Assembly: GCA_016874005.1 (NCBI GenBank) | Contig: VGVQ01000001.1 | Coordinates: 62,001-126,000, forward strand | Source: Gemmatimonadota bacterium | GTDB lineage: Bacteria; Gemmatimonadota; Gemmatimonadetes; Gemmatimonadales; GWC2-71-9 | Length of the DNA: 64,000 bases | Reading direction: 5' to 3' | Translations under genes and position numbers: made by a program | The notes under the pieces: model-generated | Told to the model about the DNA's origin: nothing | Database searches by the model: none | Seen by the model: the letters and a program-made list of their open reading frames with translations, nothing else | Shown here: in pieces, positions 33,570 to 42,652 of the stretch | Layout: the number at the start of each line of letters is the position of its first letter | Position numbering within the stretch: position 1 is the first letter of the stretch

Positions 33570-34961
33570 TCAACTGACGCCGACCCGGCTGACGCTCTTG
33601 ACCAGCCGGTACATGAACTCGAGTCCCTCGTAGAACGCTTTGGCCGACACCCGCTCGTTCATGCCGTGGGCGTTGGGATCGGTGTAGAACAGGCCGGACA
33701 CCCCATAGACCGGAATTCCCGCGTTGCGGAGGTAGAGCCCGTCCGTGGCCCCGGTGCTCATGGTCGGGATCACCGGCACGTTCGGCCACATCTGGTTGGT
33801 GATCCGCTCGATCTGGCCCATCAGATCGGGGGTCAGCGGGGACGGCGGGCTCGGAGTCGCGGCGGTTCTGATGGCGACCGACACCTTGGGATCGCCGATC
33901 ACCCGCTCGATGGTCGCCCGGACGTCTTCCGGTGATTCGTCGGGCAGCACCCGGCAGTTGACGTTGGCCCTGGCCCGTTGCGGCAACGCGTTGGAGGCGT
34001 GGCCACCCTCGAGCATGGTCGCCACGCAGGTGGTCCTGAGCTGGGAATTGTAGCGAGGGTCCTCCGACAACACCCGGGCCGCCGCGGCATCGCCCGGGTT
34101 CGCCGCCAGGGCACGCATCGCGGCACCCGTGGGACCAGAAACCGTCGCGGCGGAGCGCTCGAAGTAGGCCTTGGTGACTTCGTTGAGGCGGACCGGAAAA
34201 TCGAAGCCGCCGACCTTCACCAGCGCGGCCCCGAGATGGGTGATGGCGTTGTCCTTGAGCGGAACCGAACTGTGGCCGCCGGGGTTGGTCGACTCCAGAG
34301 TGAGATTGACGACCTTCTTCTCGCTCGCTTGGACGTCGTTCGACAACTTCTGTCCGTCGCGGACCCGACCGCCGCCACCCTCGTTGAAGGCGTACTCGGC
34401 GTCGATCAACTCACGGCGGTTGGCGAGGAGCCACTTCACCCCGTTTTCGGGGCCTCCCTCTTCGTCGGCGGTGAGCGCCACGATGATGTCCCGATCCGGC
34501 ACGAAACCCTCGGCCTTGAGGCGCATCAGCAGGGTCAGGTGGATGGCACCTTCGTCCTTGTCGTCGGCCACCCCGCGGCCATAAAACGTCCCGTCTTTCT
34601 CGATGAACTCGAATGGCGGCAGAGTCCAGTCCTCGGCCTTGGCCTCGACCACATCGATGTGGGAGAGCAGCAGGATCGGTTTCTTGCCCATGGAGCGCCC
34701 CGGCAACCGGGCGATCAGGTTGCCCTTGCGGGGAGCGTTCTCGACCACCACCACGTCCGATTCGGGGAAGCCAGCCGCTTTGAGGCGCGCCGCCATGGCG
34801 TGGGCGGCTTTGGCGGTGCTGCCGGAGCTCTCGGTGGTGTTGATCTCGACCAGTTCCCGGAGGAGGGCACGGGCAGTCGAGTCCCATTTGGATCCCGGTA
34901 GCTGCGCCTGGAGGGCCGGTGCAATCGTCAACAAGGAAAGCAGGGCAACGACGAGCGGCAT
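33570..34961 (-). CDS. Secreted M20 metallopeptidase
   Basis: 463 residues with a signal peptide (cleavage after LQAQ). M20 metal site: SHIDVVEAKAEDW with His/Asp, the GRGVADDKDEG bridging Asp, and TADEEGGPENG with the catalytic Glu and metal Glu. The dimerisation domain follows at about 215-330. The sequence resembles carnosinase/aminoacylase-like dipeptidases found in many copies in this group of bacteria. The substrate is probably a dipeptide or N-acyl amino acid. Only a 33-base gap separates it from the phosphodiesterase start. Confidence 0.82.
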   Translation of the reverse strand: MPLVVALLSLLTIAPALQAQLPGSKWDSTARALLRELVEINTTESSGSTAKAAHAMAARLKAAGFPESDVVVVENAPRKGNLIARLPGRSMGKKPILLLSHIDVVEAKAEDWTLPPFEFIEKDGTFYGRGVADDKDEGAIHLTLLMRLKAEGFVPDRDIIVALTADEEGGPENGVKWLLANRRELIDAEYAFNEGGGGRVRDGQKLSNDVQASEKKVVNLTLESTNPGGHSSVPLKDNAITHLGAALVKVGGFDFPVRLNEVTKAYFERSAATVSGPTGAAMRALAANPGDAAAARVLSEDPRYNSQLRTTCVATMLEGGHASNALPQRARANVNCRVLPDESPEDVRATIERVIGDPKVSVAIRTAATPSPPSPLTPDLMGQIERITNQMWPNVPVIPTMSTGATDGLYLRNAGIPVYGVSGLFYTDPNAHGMNERVSAKAFYEGLEFMYRLVKSVSRVGVS

Positions 34962-35079
34962 GGGCAGACCGGGTGCGGGGTGATCGAGCGGGCGCCGTCG
35001 GCGGCGCGTCCGGGACGGCCTGAATCTGGGGCCATCCCTGATCCATCGCCACCCTGGCCATCGTCACCGTGTTACTCGC

Positions 35080-35098
35080 GGTCGGCCCCGCGCCGACC
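35080..35098. repeat. Short hairpin between the M20 peptidase and the second ADOP gene
   Basis: GGTCGGC (35080-35086) and GCCGACC (35092-35098) form a 7-bp stem with a 5-base loop, about 60 bases after the permease stop on the minus strand. No T-run follows, so termination is weakly supported. The rest of the 194-base gap 34962-35155 shows no convincing promoter or frame. Confidence 0.35.
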
Positions 35099-35155
35099 AT
35101 CGGCGTTGCAGTCCGTTCGACCTGGCTGAGTGGCCGGGCGCCTCCGCCCGCCAGC

Positions 35156-37642
35156 TCAGTCCGCCTTGAGCGAATCGACCGGATCGACCCGCGCGGCGCG
35201 GCGGGCGGGCCAGTAACTCGCGATCGCGGCGGTCAGCACCAGCCCCACGCTCGCGGCGACCAGAACCGGCGGGTCGCTCGGCGTCACCCCGAAGAGCAAC
35301 GATCTCATCAGCAGGCTCAGTCCCTGGGCGACCACCACCCCGATCGCGATCCCCCAGAGTGCCAGCACGATCCCCTCCCGAACCACCATCCGCAGTACGG
35401 CGCCGCGCGAGGCTCCCAAGGCGGTCCGAATGCCCAGCTCTCGGGTCCGTTGGTTCACCGAGTGGGCGACGATCCCATAGACGCCGGCGGCGGCGAGCCC
35501 GAGCGAGACCGCCGCGAACAGCGCCAGTAATCCAGCCACGAATCTGGTCCGGGCCCAGGCGGTACCGAGAAGCGCGGTCAGCGGCATCACTTCGAAGATC
35601 GGGAGCTGGTCGACCGAGGCGACCGAGGCGCGAATCGGGCGTTCGAACCGGGCCGGATCGCCGGCAACCTTGACCAGGACCGTTCGAAACGCGTAGCTGA
35701 ACTGCCGATAGGGCGTGTAGACGCTGGCCACCTGGGTGCGTTCCAACGAGCCGTACGGTACGTCGCCGACCACGCCCACGATGGTGATAGCCGAGTCCGC
35801 CGAGGTCCACCGCCGGCCACCCCCGAACCAGATTTGCTGCCCGAGGGGATCCTGGCCGGGGAAGAACCGGCGGGCGGCGGTCTCATTGATGACCGCGACG
35901 CCGGGCCGGTCGGCTCGATCATCGTCGCGAAAGGCCCGGCCCGCGAGGAGCGGAATCCCGAGGGTGGCGAAGTGATCCGGCCCGACGTAGTGGCGAGAGA
36001 TTCGGGGCGCCTGGTCCGGGGACGGCTCCGGTCGCCCGGCGACGAACAGCGTGGAGATGGCGCAAGCGCCGAGCGGGGCGCAGCCGTCCACCGTGGCCAG
36101 GGTGACGCCGGGAACCGCCCGCACGGCCTCGAGGACCCGGTCGATGATCTCCGGGGCCCGGTCGGAAGGATAGCGAACGTCGGACGGGGAGATCCGAAAG
36201 GTCAGGATCCGCTCCGGATCGATGCCTAACGGCGCGGCCTGGGCCCGCCGCAGGCTCTGGTAGAGCAGTCCGCCGCCCACCGCGAGCGCCAGGGCGATGG
36301 CTACCTCGCCGACGACCAGAGCCGCGTGGGTTCGAGACCGCCCGGCACCCGCCTGGGGCCCGCCCGACCGCAGCGCGGCCGCCAAGTCGGTCCGGCCCGC
36401 CCGGAACGCGGGGATGAGACCGGAGATCAGGACCGCGACGATCGAGGCGGCCAGCGCGATGCCCAGGACCCGCCAGTCGATGCTGGCTCGGGCAAAGTCG
36501 CCCACCGCACCCCACATGTTGCCGGGCCCGGGGCGGGCGGATGGAAGTCGGACCACCTCGATCGCGAAGGCGGCGAGCAGGACCCCGAGCCCCGCGGCCA
36601 CCGCGCCAAGCAGGGCGCTTTCGGTGACCAGCTGGCGGATCACCCGGAACCGGCCGGCGCCTAACGCCAGACGCACCGTCACCTCCCGCTGCCGAGCCAC
36701 CACCTCGGCGAGGCCGAGGCCAGCCACGTTGAGGCAGGCCAGGAGAAGGAAGCCGCCGACCGCGACGATCAGCAGTCCGAGCGCCGGCCGGCTCCCGGCA
36801 TCGACCCGTGCCTCGGCGAGGGCCACCGCCGTCGCACCCCAATGCTCGGCCTCGTCATCGCTGTCGGGGATCGCCGCGGCGATCCGCTCACCTACCACCG
36901 CGAGCTCCGACCGAGCGGCCTCCAACGAGACGCCGGCACGCAGTCGGCCCGCGACGCTGATGAAATTCTGGTCGGTGGTCAGGTAGTCGCGATAGCTCAG
37001 GACCGGTGCCATGGCCTGGGGGATCCAGAGGTCGGCCCGGCCGCCGAGCCCGACGAACCCCGCCGGCATGACGCCAACGACCGTGAGCACCTCGCCGTTG
37101 ACCGAGATGGGCCGTCCGATCACCGCCCGGTCGCCGCCGAATCGCGCCACCCAAAGACGATGCCCCAGCACCGCGGTGGGAGCGCCGCCGGGCCCTCGGT
37201 CCTCGTCGGCACTGAAGACCCGACCGGCCAAGGGCCGGGCTCGCAACATGGTGAAGTAATCCGCCGACACGCTCTCCGCCGTCACCCGCTCGGGCTCGTC
37301 GCCGCCGGCCAGGTTGAGGTCGGCCGGGCCAAACGCGGCAACCTGGTCGAACGACCGAGTCGCTTCTCGGAGCGCTTCGAACCGAGGGAACGACCAGCGC
37401 ACCAGGCGCGGCTCGCCGGGCCCGTTGGAGGCGGTCCGGTAGATCATGACCAGCCGGTCGGCTGCCTCGAAGGGCGGTGGCCGGAAGAGGGCTCCGGACA
37501 CCAGGCTCACCACGATGGTCGCCCCGGCGATTCCGGTGGCCAAGGTCGCGATGACCGTGGCGGCGTACCCAGGCCGGCGGCCGAGGTTCCGGAGCGCGAA
37601 CCGGAGTTCACGGATGGCATCGATGATCAACCGCACCCCCAC
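35156..37642 (-). CDS. ADOP-type FtsX/MacB-like permease (second copy)
   Basis: About 828 residues, two FtsX units with MacB-type periplasmic domains. RELRFALRNLGRRPGYAATVIATLATG marks the first helix, split here by length. Later helices include the conserved VNQRTRELGIRTALGASRGAVLRMVV, and the protein ends ARRAARVDPVDSLKAD. It lacks the N-terminal soluble extension of the other ADOP gene and has no PadR neighbour. No ATG lies in frame near the N-terminus; GTG at 37642 or 37636 is the likely start. The upstream region 37690-37735 is unusually AT-rich and contains TTGACA on the minus strand (37708-37713), but no clear -10. Confidence 0.8.
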   Translation of the reverse strand: MGVRLIIDAIRELRFALRNLGRRPGYAATVIATLATGIAGATIVVSLVSGALFRPPPFEAADRLVMIYRTASNGPGEPRLVRWSFPRFEALREATRSFDQVAAFGPADLNLAGGDEPERVTAESVSADYFTMLRARPLAGRVFSADEDRGPGGAPTAVLGHRLWVARFGGDRAVIGRPISVNGEVLTVVGVMPAGFVGLGGRADLWIPQAMAPVLSYRDYLTTDQNFISVAGRLRAGVSLEAARSELAVVGERIAAAIPDSDDEAEHWGATAVALAEARVDAGSRPALGLLIVAVGGFLLLACLNVAGLGLAEVVARQREVTVRLALGAGRFRVIRQLVTESALLGAVAAGLGVLLAAFAIEVVRLPSARPGPGNMWGAVGDFARASIDWRVLGIALAASIVAVLISGLIPAFRAGRTDLAAALRSGGPQAGAGRSRTHAALVVGEVAIALALAVGGGLLYQSLRRAQAAPLGIDPERILTFRISPSDVRYPSDRAPEIIDRVLEAVRAVPGVTLATVDGCAPLGACAISTLFVAGRPEPSPDQAPRISRHYVGPDHFATLGIPLLAGRAFRDDDRADRPGVAVINETAARRFFPGQDPLGQQIWFGGGRRWTSADSAITIVGVVGDVPYGSLERTQVASVYTPYRQFSYAFRTVLVKVAGDPARFERPIRASVASVDQLPIFEVMPLTALLGTAWARTRFVAGLLALFAAVSLGLAAAGVYGIVAHSVNQRTRELGIRTALGASRGAVLRMVVREGIVLALWGIAIGVVVAQGLSLLMRSLLFGVTPSDPPVLVAASVGLVLTAAIASYWPARRAARVDPVDSLKAD

Positions 37643-37796
37643 ATTTCAGTGGTCGTTCCGACCGTAAAGCACCGGGCGTACCACCGACACCAGCTAGTTA
37701 AGTAATTGTCAATAAAAGAGATATAGGCTTGACCTCGAAGTCGAGCTGTTCGTTTCTGGGACCATCCGCGCGGATCCGGGACACCCCAAACGCGAA

Positions 37797-37822
37797 GGGA
37801 GCCAGACTCCAGTCTGGCTCCC
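37797..37822 (-). terminator. Terminator of the cytochrome oxidase operon
   Basis: GGGAGCCAGACT (37797-37808) and AGTCTGGCTCCC (37811-37822) form a perfect 12-bp stem with a 2-base loop, 25 bases after the coxD stop on the minus strand. It is followed in that direction by TTCGCGTTT, a weak T-tract. Confidence 0.7.
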
Positions 37823-37847
37823 CCGTTGCACCTCGGCCCCGTCTCGT

Positions 37848-38198
37848 TCAGAAGCTCGCTTTGATCCAGTAGGCGTGGAGAACGATCAGCGCCAGAATGA
37901 TCGCGGCCGCGATGATCAGCGGCCAGACGAAGAGATTGCTGAAGAGTTTGGAATCCTGCTTCAGGTGCATGTAGAACATCGCGACCAGCGCGAACTTGGC
38001 GGCCGAGAGGATCAAGAGGATCGGAACCACCAACGGCTCGATGAGGGCGTGCATCGGCCAGTCGGGGCGCCGGCCGACCTCGAACGCCAACACCTCGAGA
38101 GCGGTGAGGACGAAGAGGACGGCGGCGATCTTCCCGTAGAGCCCCGGGGTGGGGTGGGCGTGATCCTCGTGACCGTGGGCAGCAGCATGAGCGTCCAT
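37848..38198 (-). CDS. coxD: Cytochrome c oxidase subunit IV (COX4_pro/CtaF type)
   Basis: 116 residues with three predicted transmembrane helices after a His-rich N-terminus (MDAHAAAHGHEDHAH). The segment KFALVAMFYMHLKQD is typical of the small subunit IV of caa3 oxidases. It is the last gene of coxB-coxA-coxC-coxD, 15 bases after coxC, and stabilises the catalytic core. Confidence 0.82.
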   Translation of the reverse strand: MDAHAAAHGHEDHAHPTPGLYGKIAAVLFVLTALEVLAFEVGRRPDWPMHALIEPLVVPILLILSAAKFALVAMFYMHLKQDSKLFSNLFVWPLIIAAAIILALIVLHAYWIKASF

Positions 38199-38213
38199 GA
38201 GTCGGATCTTTCG

Positions 38214-38873
38214 CTAACGCATCAGGTAGACGACGGGGAAGATCACGATCCACACCACGTCGACGAAGTGCCAATAGAGGGCCGCCATCTCGAGGTTGAG
38301 CGACTTGTCGGGGGTGAGCTTGCCGCGAACCGCGAGGTACAACATGGTCGAGAGCCAGATGACGCCGAGGGTCACGTGGCTCCCGTGGAAACCGGTCAGG
38401 GTGTAGAAGGTCGATCCGAAGAGGTTGGTGCTGTATCCCAACCCCTTGTGGTAGAAGTGGTAGAACTCGTAGACCTGCATCCCGACGAAGAAGAGCCCGC
38501 ACAGCACCGTGGCGGAGAGCCAGGTCAAGAGCATCTTCCGGTCGCCCTTCTGGGCGCCGTAGAGCGCCAGTACCACGAAGAACGAGCTGAAGAGAAGCAC
38601 GGCGGTCCCGAAGGTGACCAGCGGGATCTCGAAGATCGCCTCGCAGGTCTGCATCTTCCCGTCGAGCATGCACTGCGACTCGGTGTGCGGCAACGGCCCC
38701 ACCAGGCTCTTGCCCTTGTAGACCAGGTAGGTCGAGATCAGCGACGCGAAGAACAGGCATTCCGATCCGATGAAGCCCCAGATGGCGATCTTCCGGCTAT
38801 TGAGCCCGGTCGAGGTCCAGTGGTGCTCGTCGACGTGCCCCGAATCCGCGTGCGCGGTAGCAGCGTGAGCCAA
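38214..38873 (-). CDS. coxC: Cytochrome c oxidase subunit III
   Basis: 219 residues with five helices. The N-terminal SRKIAIWGFIGSECLFFASLI carries the conserved Glu of helix I. GFHGSHVTLGVIWL and the terminal ALYWHFVDVVWIVIFPVVYL are subunit III hallmarks. It lies between coxA and coxD in one operon. A short insertion (ESQCMLDGKMQTCEAI, about 66-81) contains two cysteines facing the outside, perhaps disulfide-bonded. Confidence 0.93.
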   Translation of the reverse strand: MAHAATAHADSGHVDEHHWTSTGLNSRKIAIWGFIGSECLFFASLISTYLVYKGKSLVGPLPHTESQCMLDGKMQTCEAIFEIPLVTFGTAVLLFSSFFVVLALYGAQKGDRKMLLTWLSATVLCGLFFVGMQVYEFYHFYHKGLGYSTNLFGSTFYTLTGFHGSHVTLGVIWLSTMLYLAVRGKLTPDKSLNLEMAALYWHFVDVVWIVIFPVVYLMR

Positions 38874-38913
38874 AGTCAGATCTCCTCGATCAAAGCAGGC
38901 CGTCTCGCGGCCG

Positions 38914-40785
38914 TTAGTGTCCAGTCGGTTCGAAGGCCCAGCGGTAGACGCTGAAGAACAGCCAGGCCGTCCCGAAGAGCGTGATCGCGTACCAGTAGTC
39001 CCATTGCCGGATCAGCATCAGGCTGCTCATCAGGATGGTGAGACCGATCGCCGCCATCAGCGGCCAGTACGACGGATTGGGCATGTGGATGTCGTCGCCG
39101 CTCACCCGAACGGGCTCCGGAAGCTTGCCACCGGCCGCGCGCCAGGCATCCCACTGCGGCACCGAACTCCCGACCCGAGGCAGGTTCGGGAAGTTGAACT
39201 CCTGCGGTGGCGACGGAATCGACCATTCCAGCGTGGCGCCGTGCCAGGGATCGGCCGGGGCGTTGGCCGGGCCCATCCAGGTCTTGATGATGTTGACGAT
39301 GAAGAGCAGGAACGCCAGAACGATGACAAACGCGCCGACCGTCTCGACCTGGTTCAAGAACTCGAAGCCCAAGCCCTCGGGATAGGTGTAGACGCGGCGC
39401 GGCATCCCATGGAGCCCGAGGTAGTGCATCGGGAAGAAAGTCAGGTTCATGCCGATGAAGGTGAGCCAGAAATGCGCCTTGCCCAACTTTTCGTCGAGCA
39501 AGCGCCCGAAGATCTTGGGCCACCAGTAGTACGCCCCGGCGGCGAGCCCGAAGATCGAGCCCCCGAAGAGGACGTAGTGGAAGTGGGCGACGATGAAGTA
39601 GGTGTCGGTCTGTTGGAGATCGGCTGGCGGCGAGGCGTGCATCACGCCGGACAGCCCCCCGACGATGAACAGCGCCACCATCCCCACCGCGAACAGCATC
39701 GCGGTCGTGAACCGGAGCGAGCCACCCCAGAGCGTCCCGATCCAGTTGAAGATCTTCACCCCGGTCGGAATGGCGATCACCATGGTCGCGAGCGAGAAGA
39801 AGGTGTCGGCGAACGGGCCCATCCCAGTGGCGAACATGTGATGGCTCCAGACCCCGAACCCGACGAACGCGATGAACACCCCGGAGAAGACCATCGCGGT
39901 ATAGCCGAAGAGGGGCTTCCGGGAAAAGACCGGAAGCACTTCGGAGGCGATCCCGAACGCGGGAAGGATCAGGATGTAGACCTCCGGATGCCCGAAGATC
40001 CAGAACAGGTGCTGCCACATCACCGGGTCGCCACCGCCGTCCGGCATGAAGAAACTGGTGCCGAAGTTGCGGTCCATCATCAGGAAGACCAGCGCCACCG
40101 TGATGACGGGGAAGGCCAACAAGAGCAGGATCTGGACGATGAAGCTCATCCAGACGAACATCGGCATCCGAAGCAACGTCATCCCCGGGGCTCGGAGATT
40201 GATGATCGTGACGAAGAAATTCAGGGCCGCCGCGATCGACGCTATTCCGAGGATCTGGAGGCCGATCACCCAGAAATCGATGTTGAGTCCCGGAGCGGGC
40301 GCGGCCGCGGTCGAGGGAATCATCCGGGCCGAGGTCAGGTTTGCGTAACCGAACCACCCGCCATCGGGCGGCGCCCCGACCAGGAAGCTCACGTTGATGA
40401 AAATCGCGCCGAGGAGGAACACCCAGTAACTGAAGGCGTTCAGCCGAGGGAAGACCACGTCCCGGGCCCCGATCTGGAGCGGGATGAAAAAGTTGAAGAA
40501 GAAGGCGGACAACGGCATGACCCCGAGGAAGATCATGGTCGTGCCGTGCATCGTGAAGAGCGCGTTGAAGGTGTCGGGATCCACCAGCTTGCCGTTGGGC
40601 CCGATCAACTGCAATCGCATGATGACGGCTTCGATGCCGCCGATCAGGAAGAAGATGAACGCGGTGGCGCCGTAGAGGATGCCGATCCGCTTGTGATCGA
40701 CCGTGGTGATCCAACTCCAGAATCCCGTCTTGGGATAGTGGTGCGGAATCGCCGGGGCCTTGTGCTCGAGAACCGATGTGGCCAT
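38914..40785 (-). CDS. coxA: Cytochrome c oxidase subunit I
   Basis: 623 residues, the catalytic core holding low-spin haem and the haem-copper centre. The copper ligands and tyrosine lie in WIFGHPEVYILILPAFG, the two adjacent copper histidines in VWSHHMFATG, and the haem ligands in VAHFHYVLFGGSIF. The Glu of HPEVYI marks an A1-type oxidase with a D-channel. The C-terminus is extended by about 100 residues with two more helices. It starts 18 bases after coxB. Confidence 0.96.
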   Translation of the reverse strand: MATSVLEHKAPAIPHHYPKTGFWSWITTVDHKRIGILYGATAFIFFLIGGIEAVIMRLQLIGPNGKLVDPDTFNALFTMHGTTMIFLGVMPLSAFFFNFFIPLQIGARDVVFPRLNAFSYWVFLLGAIFINVSFLVGAPPDGGWFGYANLTSARMIPSTAAAPAPGLNIDFWVIGLQILGIASIAAALNFFVTIINLRAPGMTLLRMPMFVWMSFIVQILLLLAFPVITVALVFLMMDRNFGTSFFMPDGGGDPVMWQHLFWIFGHPEVYILILPAFGIASEVLPVFSRKPLFGYTAMVFSGVFIAFVGFGVWSHHMFATGMGPFADTFFSLATMVIAIPTGVKIFNWIGTLWGGSLRFTTAMLFAVGMVALFIVGGLSGVMHASPPADLQQTDTYFIVAHFHYVLFGGSIFGLAAGAYYWWPKIFGRLLDEKLGKAHFWLTFIGMNLTFFPMHYLGLHGMPRRVYTYPEGLGFEFLNQVETVGAFVIVLAFLLFIVNIIKTWMGPANAPADPWHGATLEWSIPSPPQEFNFPNLPRVGSSVPQWDAWRAAGGKLPEPVRVSGDDIHMPNPSYWPLMAAIGLTILMSSLMLIRQWDYWYAITLFGTAWLFFSVYRWAFEPTGH

Positions 40786-40803
40786 GAGTGTCGTTCCTTC
40801 GCC

Positions 40804-41901
40804 TTACTGGTGCATCCGCAGGTACGCCACCAACGCCGAGATCTCCGCCTCGGTGAGGGGCCGGGGCAGAACCATATGGCTGCCCTGCTTCATGCCCTGC
40901 GGATCCCGAAGCCATTGGGCCAGCATGGATGGCGTGTTCTCGTACATGTTGGCGCCGATCGTGGTCCGGCCGCCCGTGTGTGACAGATTGGGGCCCCGGA
41001 GGTTCAAGGCGCCCGCAAGTGGCGTCCCGACCATCGCATGACAAGCGATGCAACCGCCCGACATGAAGGCCGCCTGGCCCTTGGTGTGAACGGTGTCCGC
41101 TTTCCAGGCACTGTCGATCGCAGCGGCGACCTTGCCGCCCTCGACGAGAGGCGAGCCGACCCGCTCCTTCGCCACCCAGGACTCGAAGTCGGCTTCCGAC
41201 TTGACGATCACCCGGAGGCCCATTCTGGCGTGCTGAATCCCGCACAGCTCGGCGCATTGCCCACTGTAGTCGCCCACCGAGTCGGCGGTGAACCACAACG
41301 GGTTGATCTTCTTGTCGCGGGTGTTGTTGAAGATCGGAAAGACGTCGCGCTTCGAGGCCAACTGGGGCGACCACCAGCTGTGGAGCACGTCCGCGCTCCA
41401 CATCCGCAGGTTCACCATCTTCCCGACCGGCACCACCAACTCGTTGGCCGTGACCACCCCGAGCTTGGGATAACGGTACTCCCACCACCACTGGTGCCCG
41501 ATGACCTCGACATCGACCTGCGGGTTGGGCGCCGGCAACGAGGTCTTGACGATCGTCTTGACCGTGGGTACCGCTATGAAGGCGAGGATCACCGCGGGTA
41601 TCACGGTCCAGATGATCTCGACCGTGGTGTTGCCGTGTGTCTGCTCGGGCTCCGGGTCGCCGGGTCTGGACCGGAACCGGAAGAGCGCGTAGACCAACGC
41701 CCCCTCGACCAGGACGAACACGACCACCGCCCACCACACGGTCGTCATGAAGAGATCGTCGATCAGACGGGTGATGTCCGAGCGGGGAAGCAGGGTAGTC
41801 TGGTGATAGTTCTGACTACACCCAGCGATGAGCACGAGGAGACCGAGCAAGCCGGCTCTGGTCAGCCACGCGCGCCAGACGCGTCCGGGGCTTCGTTCCA
41901 T
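40804..41901 (-). CDS. coxB: Cytochrome c oxidase subunit II with fused cytochrome c (caa3 type)
   Basis: 365 residues. The lipoprotein signal ends at LIAGC (Cys28). Two helices follow, then a cupredoxin domain with the CuA ligands in LHSWWSP and CAELCGIQHARM. A C-terminal class I cytochrome c domain has GGCIACH as the haem-binding CxxCH motif and a distal methionine in SHMVLP. The fusion lets a soluble or membrane cytochrome hand electrons over directly. The start ATG at 41901 places the signal at the N-terminus; an upstream ATG at 41982 is too long. The promoter is at 41967-41995. Confidence 0.94.
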   Translation of the reverse strand: MERSPGRVWRAWLTRAGLLGLLVLIAGCSQNYHQTTLLPRSDITRLIDDLFMTTVWWAVVVFVLVEGALVYALFRFRSRPGDPEPEQTHGNTTVEIIWTVIPAVILAFIAVPTVKTIVKTSLPAPNPQVDVEVIGHQWWWEYRYPKLGVVTANELVVPVGKMVNLRMWSADVLHSWWSPQLASKRDVFPIFNNTRDKKINPLWFTADSVGDYSGQCAELCGIQHARMGLRVIVKSEADFESWVAKERVGSPLVEGGKVAAAIDSAWKADTVHTKGQAAFMSGGCIACHAMVGTPLAGALNLRGPNLSHTGGRTTIGANMYENTPSMLAQWLRDPQGMKQGSHMVLPRPLTEAEISALVAYLRMHQ

Positions 41902-41966
41902 GCAGCGAGGATCCGAATGTGAGGGGCGAAATATGAGCCCGCCGAGCTGCCACTCGGGCGGCGCGA

Positions 41967-41995
41967 AGTTTAATGACCGCAAAGGGTTGGGTCAA
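41967..41995 (-). promoter_or_regulatory. Promoter of the cytochrome oxidase operon
   Basis: On the minus strand TTGACC (41990-41995) and TAAACT (41967-41972) are separated by 17 bases, a good sigma-70-type match. The predicted 5' leader is about 58 bases to the coxB ATG. Confidence 0.65.
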
Positions 41996-42123
41996 GAAAC
42001 CGCGACCCCATTCCGAGCCAGGAGGTCGCTTTTCCGCGGGCCGTCCCCCGCCAAAACCCGCCCCGGCGGCACCATTCCGCAAGCCCAGCTGCCGGGCTAA
42101 GTTGAATCGTCACCACGCGACGC

Positions 42124-42148
42124 GCCCGGCGGGGAGGCCCCGCCGGGC
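42124..42148 (+). repeat. Strong GC hairpin in the greA leader
   Basis: GCCCGGCGGGG (42124-42134) and CCCCGCCGGGC (42138-42148) form a perfect 11-bp stem with an AGG loop, ending 27 bases before the greA ATG. It is followed by CGAACTTCTTATT. A possible promoter upstream is TTCCGC (42076-42081) and TAAGTT (17-base spacing), which would put the hairpin in the 5' leader. Both flanking operons are transcribed away from this region, so an ordinary terminator has no obvious use here. It may attenuate greA or be part of the promoter. Confidence 0.45.
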
Positions 42149-42175
42149 CGAACTTCTTATTGGCTGGACCAGCGG

Positions 42176-42652
42176 ATGATCAACGAAATGCGGGAGAAGC
42201 TCGGCCGCGAGATCGAGGCGCTGACCCACGAGCTCACGGTCACCCTGCCGCAGGCCATCGCGACGGCCGTGGCGCTGGGCGACCTGCGCGAGAACTCCGA
42301 ATACAAAGCCGCCCTCGAACGGCAACAGCTGGTCCAGGCCCGGCTCGGCCAGCTGCACGAACGATTGGCCCAGGTCAGCCAGCTCGCCAATACCGAGGCG
42401 CCCCGCGACCGGGTCGGCCTCGGCTCGAAGGTCACGGTCGTCGATATCGTCACCGAGGAAGTCGAGACCTACCAACTGGTCCTGGCCGAGATGATGGACA
42501 TCGATGCGGGCCACATTTCGCTGGCTTCGCCCCTGGGCCGCGCGCTCACCGACCGCAAAGTGGGCGAGGAAGTGGTCCTCAAGCTGCCGACCATGGTTAG
42601 AAAGATCCGGATTACCCAACTCGTCACGGTGCATCAAGCGGAGCAAGGCTAA
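42176..42652 (+). CDS. greA: Transcription elongation factor GreA/GreB
   Basis: Rescues backtracked RNA polymerase by stimulating transcript cleavage. 158 residues: an N-terminal coiled coil whose tip carries the acidic residues in LGDLRENSEYKAA (about 37-49), then a C-terminal FKBP-like domain starting about residue 80 (GLGSKVTVVDI) and the SPLGRALTDRKVGEEVVLKLP motif. The stop shares its last base with the ATG of the GroES-like gene (TAATG). Confidence 0.93.
   Translation: MINEMREKLGREIEALTHELTVTLPQAIATAVALGDLRENSEYKAALERQQLVQARLGQLHERLAQVSQLANTEAPRDRVGLGSKVTVVDIVTEEVETYQLVLAEMMDIDAGHISLASPLGRALTDRKVGEEVVLKLPTMVRKIRITQLVTVHQAEQG

Noticed and set aside
37643-37796. Small RNA or gene in the AT-rich stretch before the oxidase terminator
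   Set aside because: TTGACA and AT-rich runs suggest a promoter for the ADOP gene, but no -10 at good spacing, no stable hairpin and no coding frame were seen.
38917-40983. 688-residue plus-strand frame antisense to coxA
   Set aside because: Composition is Asp/Glu/His/Arg-rich with no recognisable motif, and coxA on the other strand is unambiguous.
42124-42148. Calling the greA leader hairpin a plain transcription terminator
   Set aside because: Genes on both sides are transcribed away from it and the following T-run is poor.
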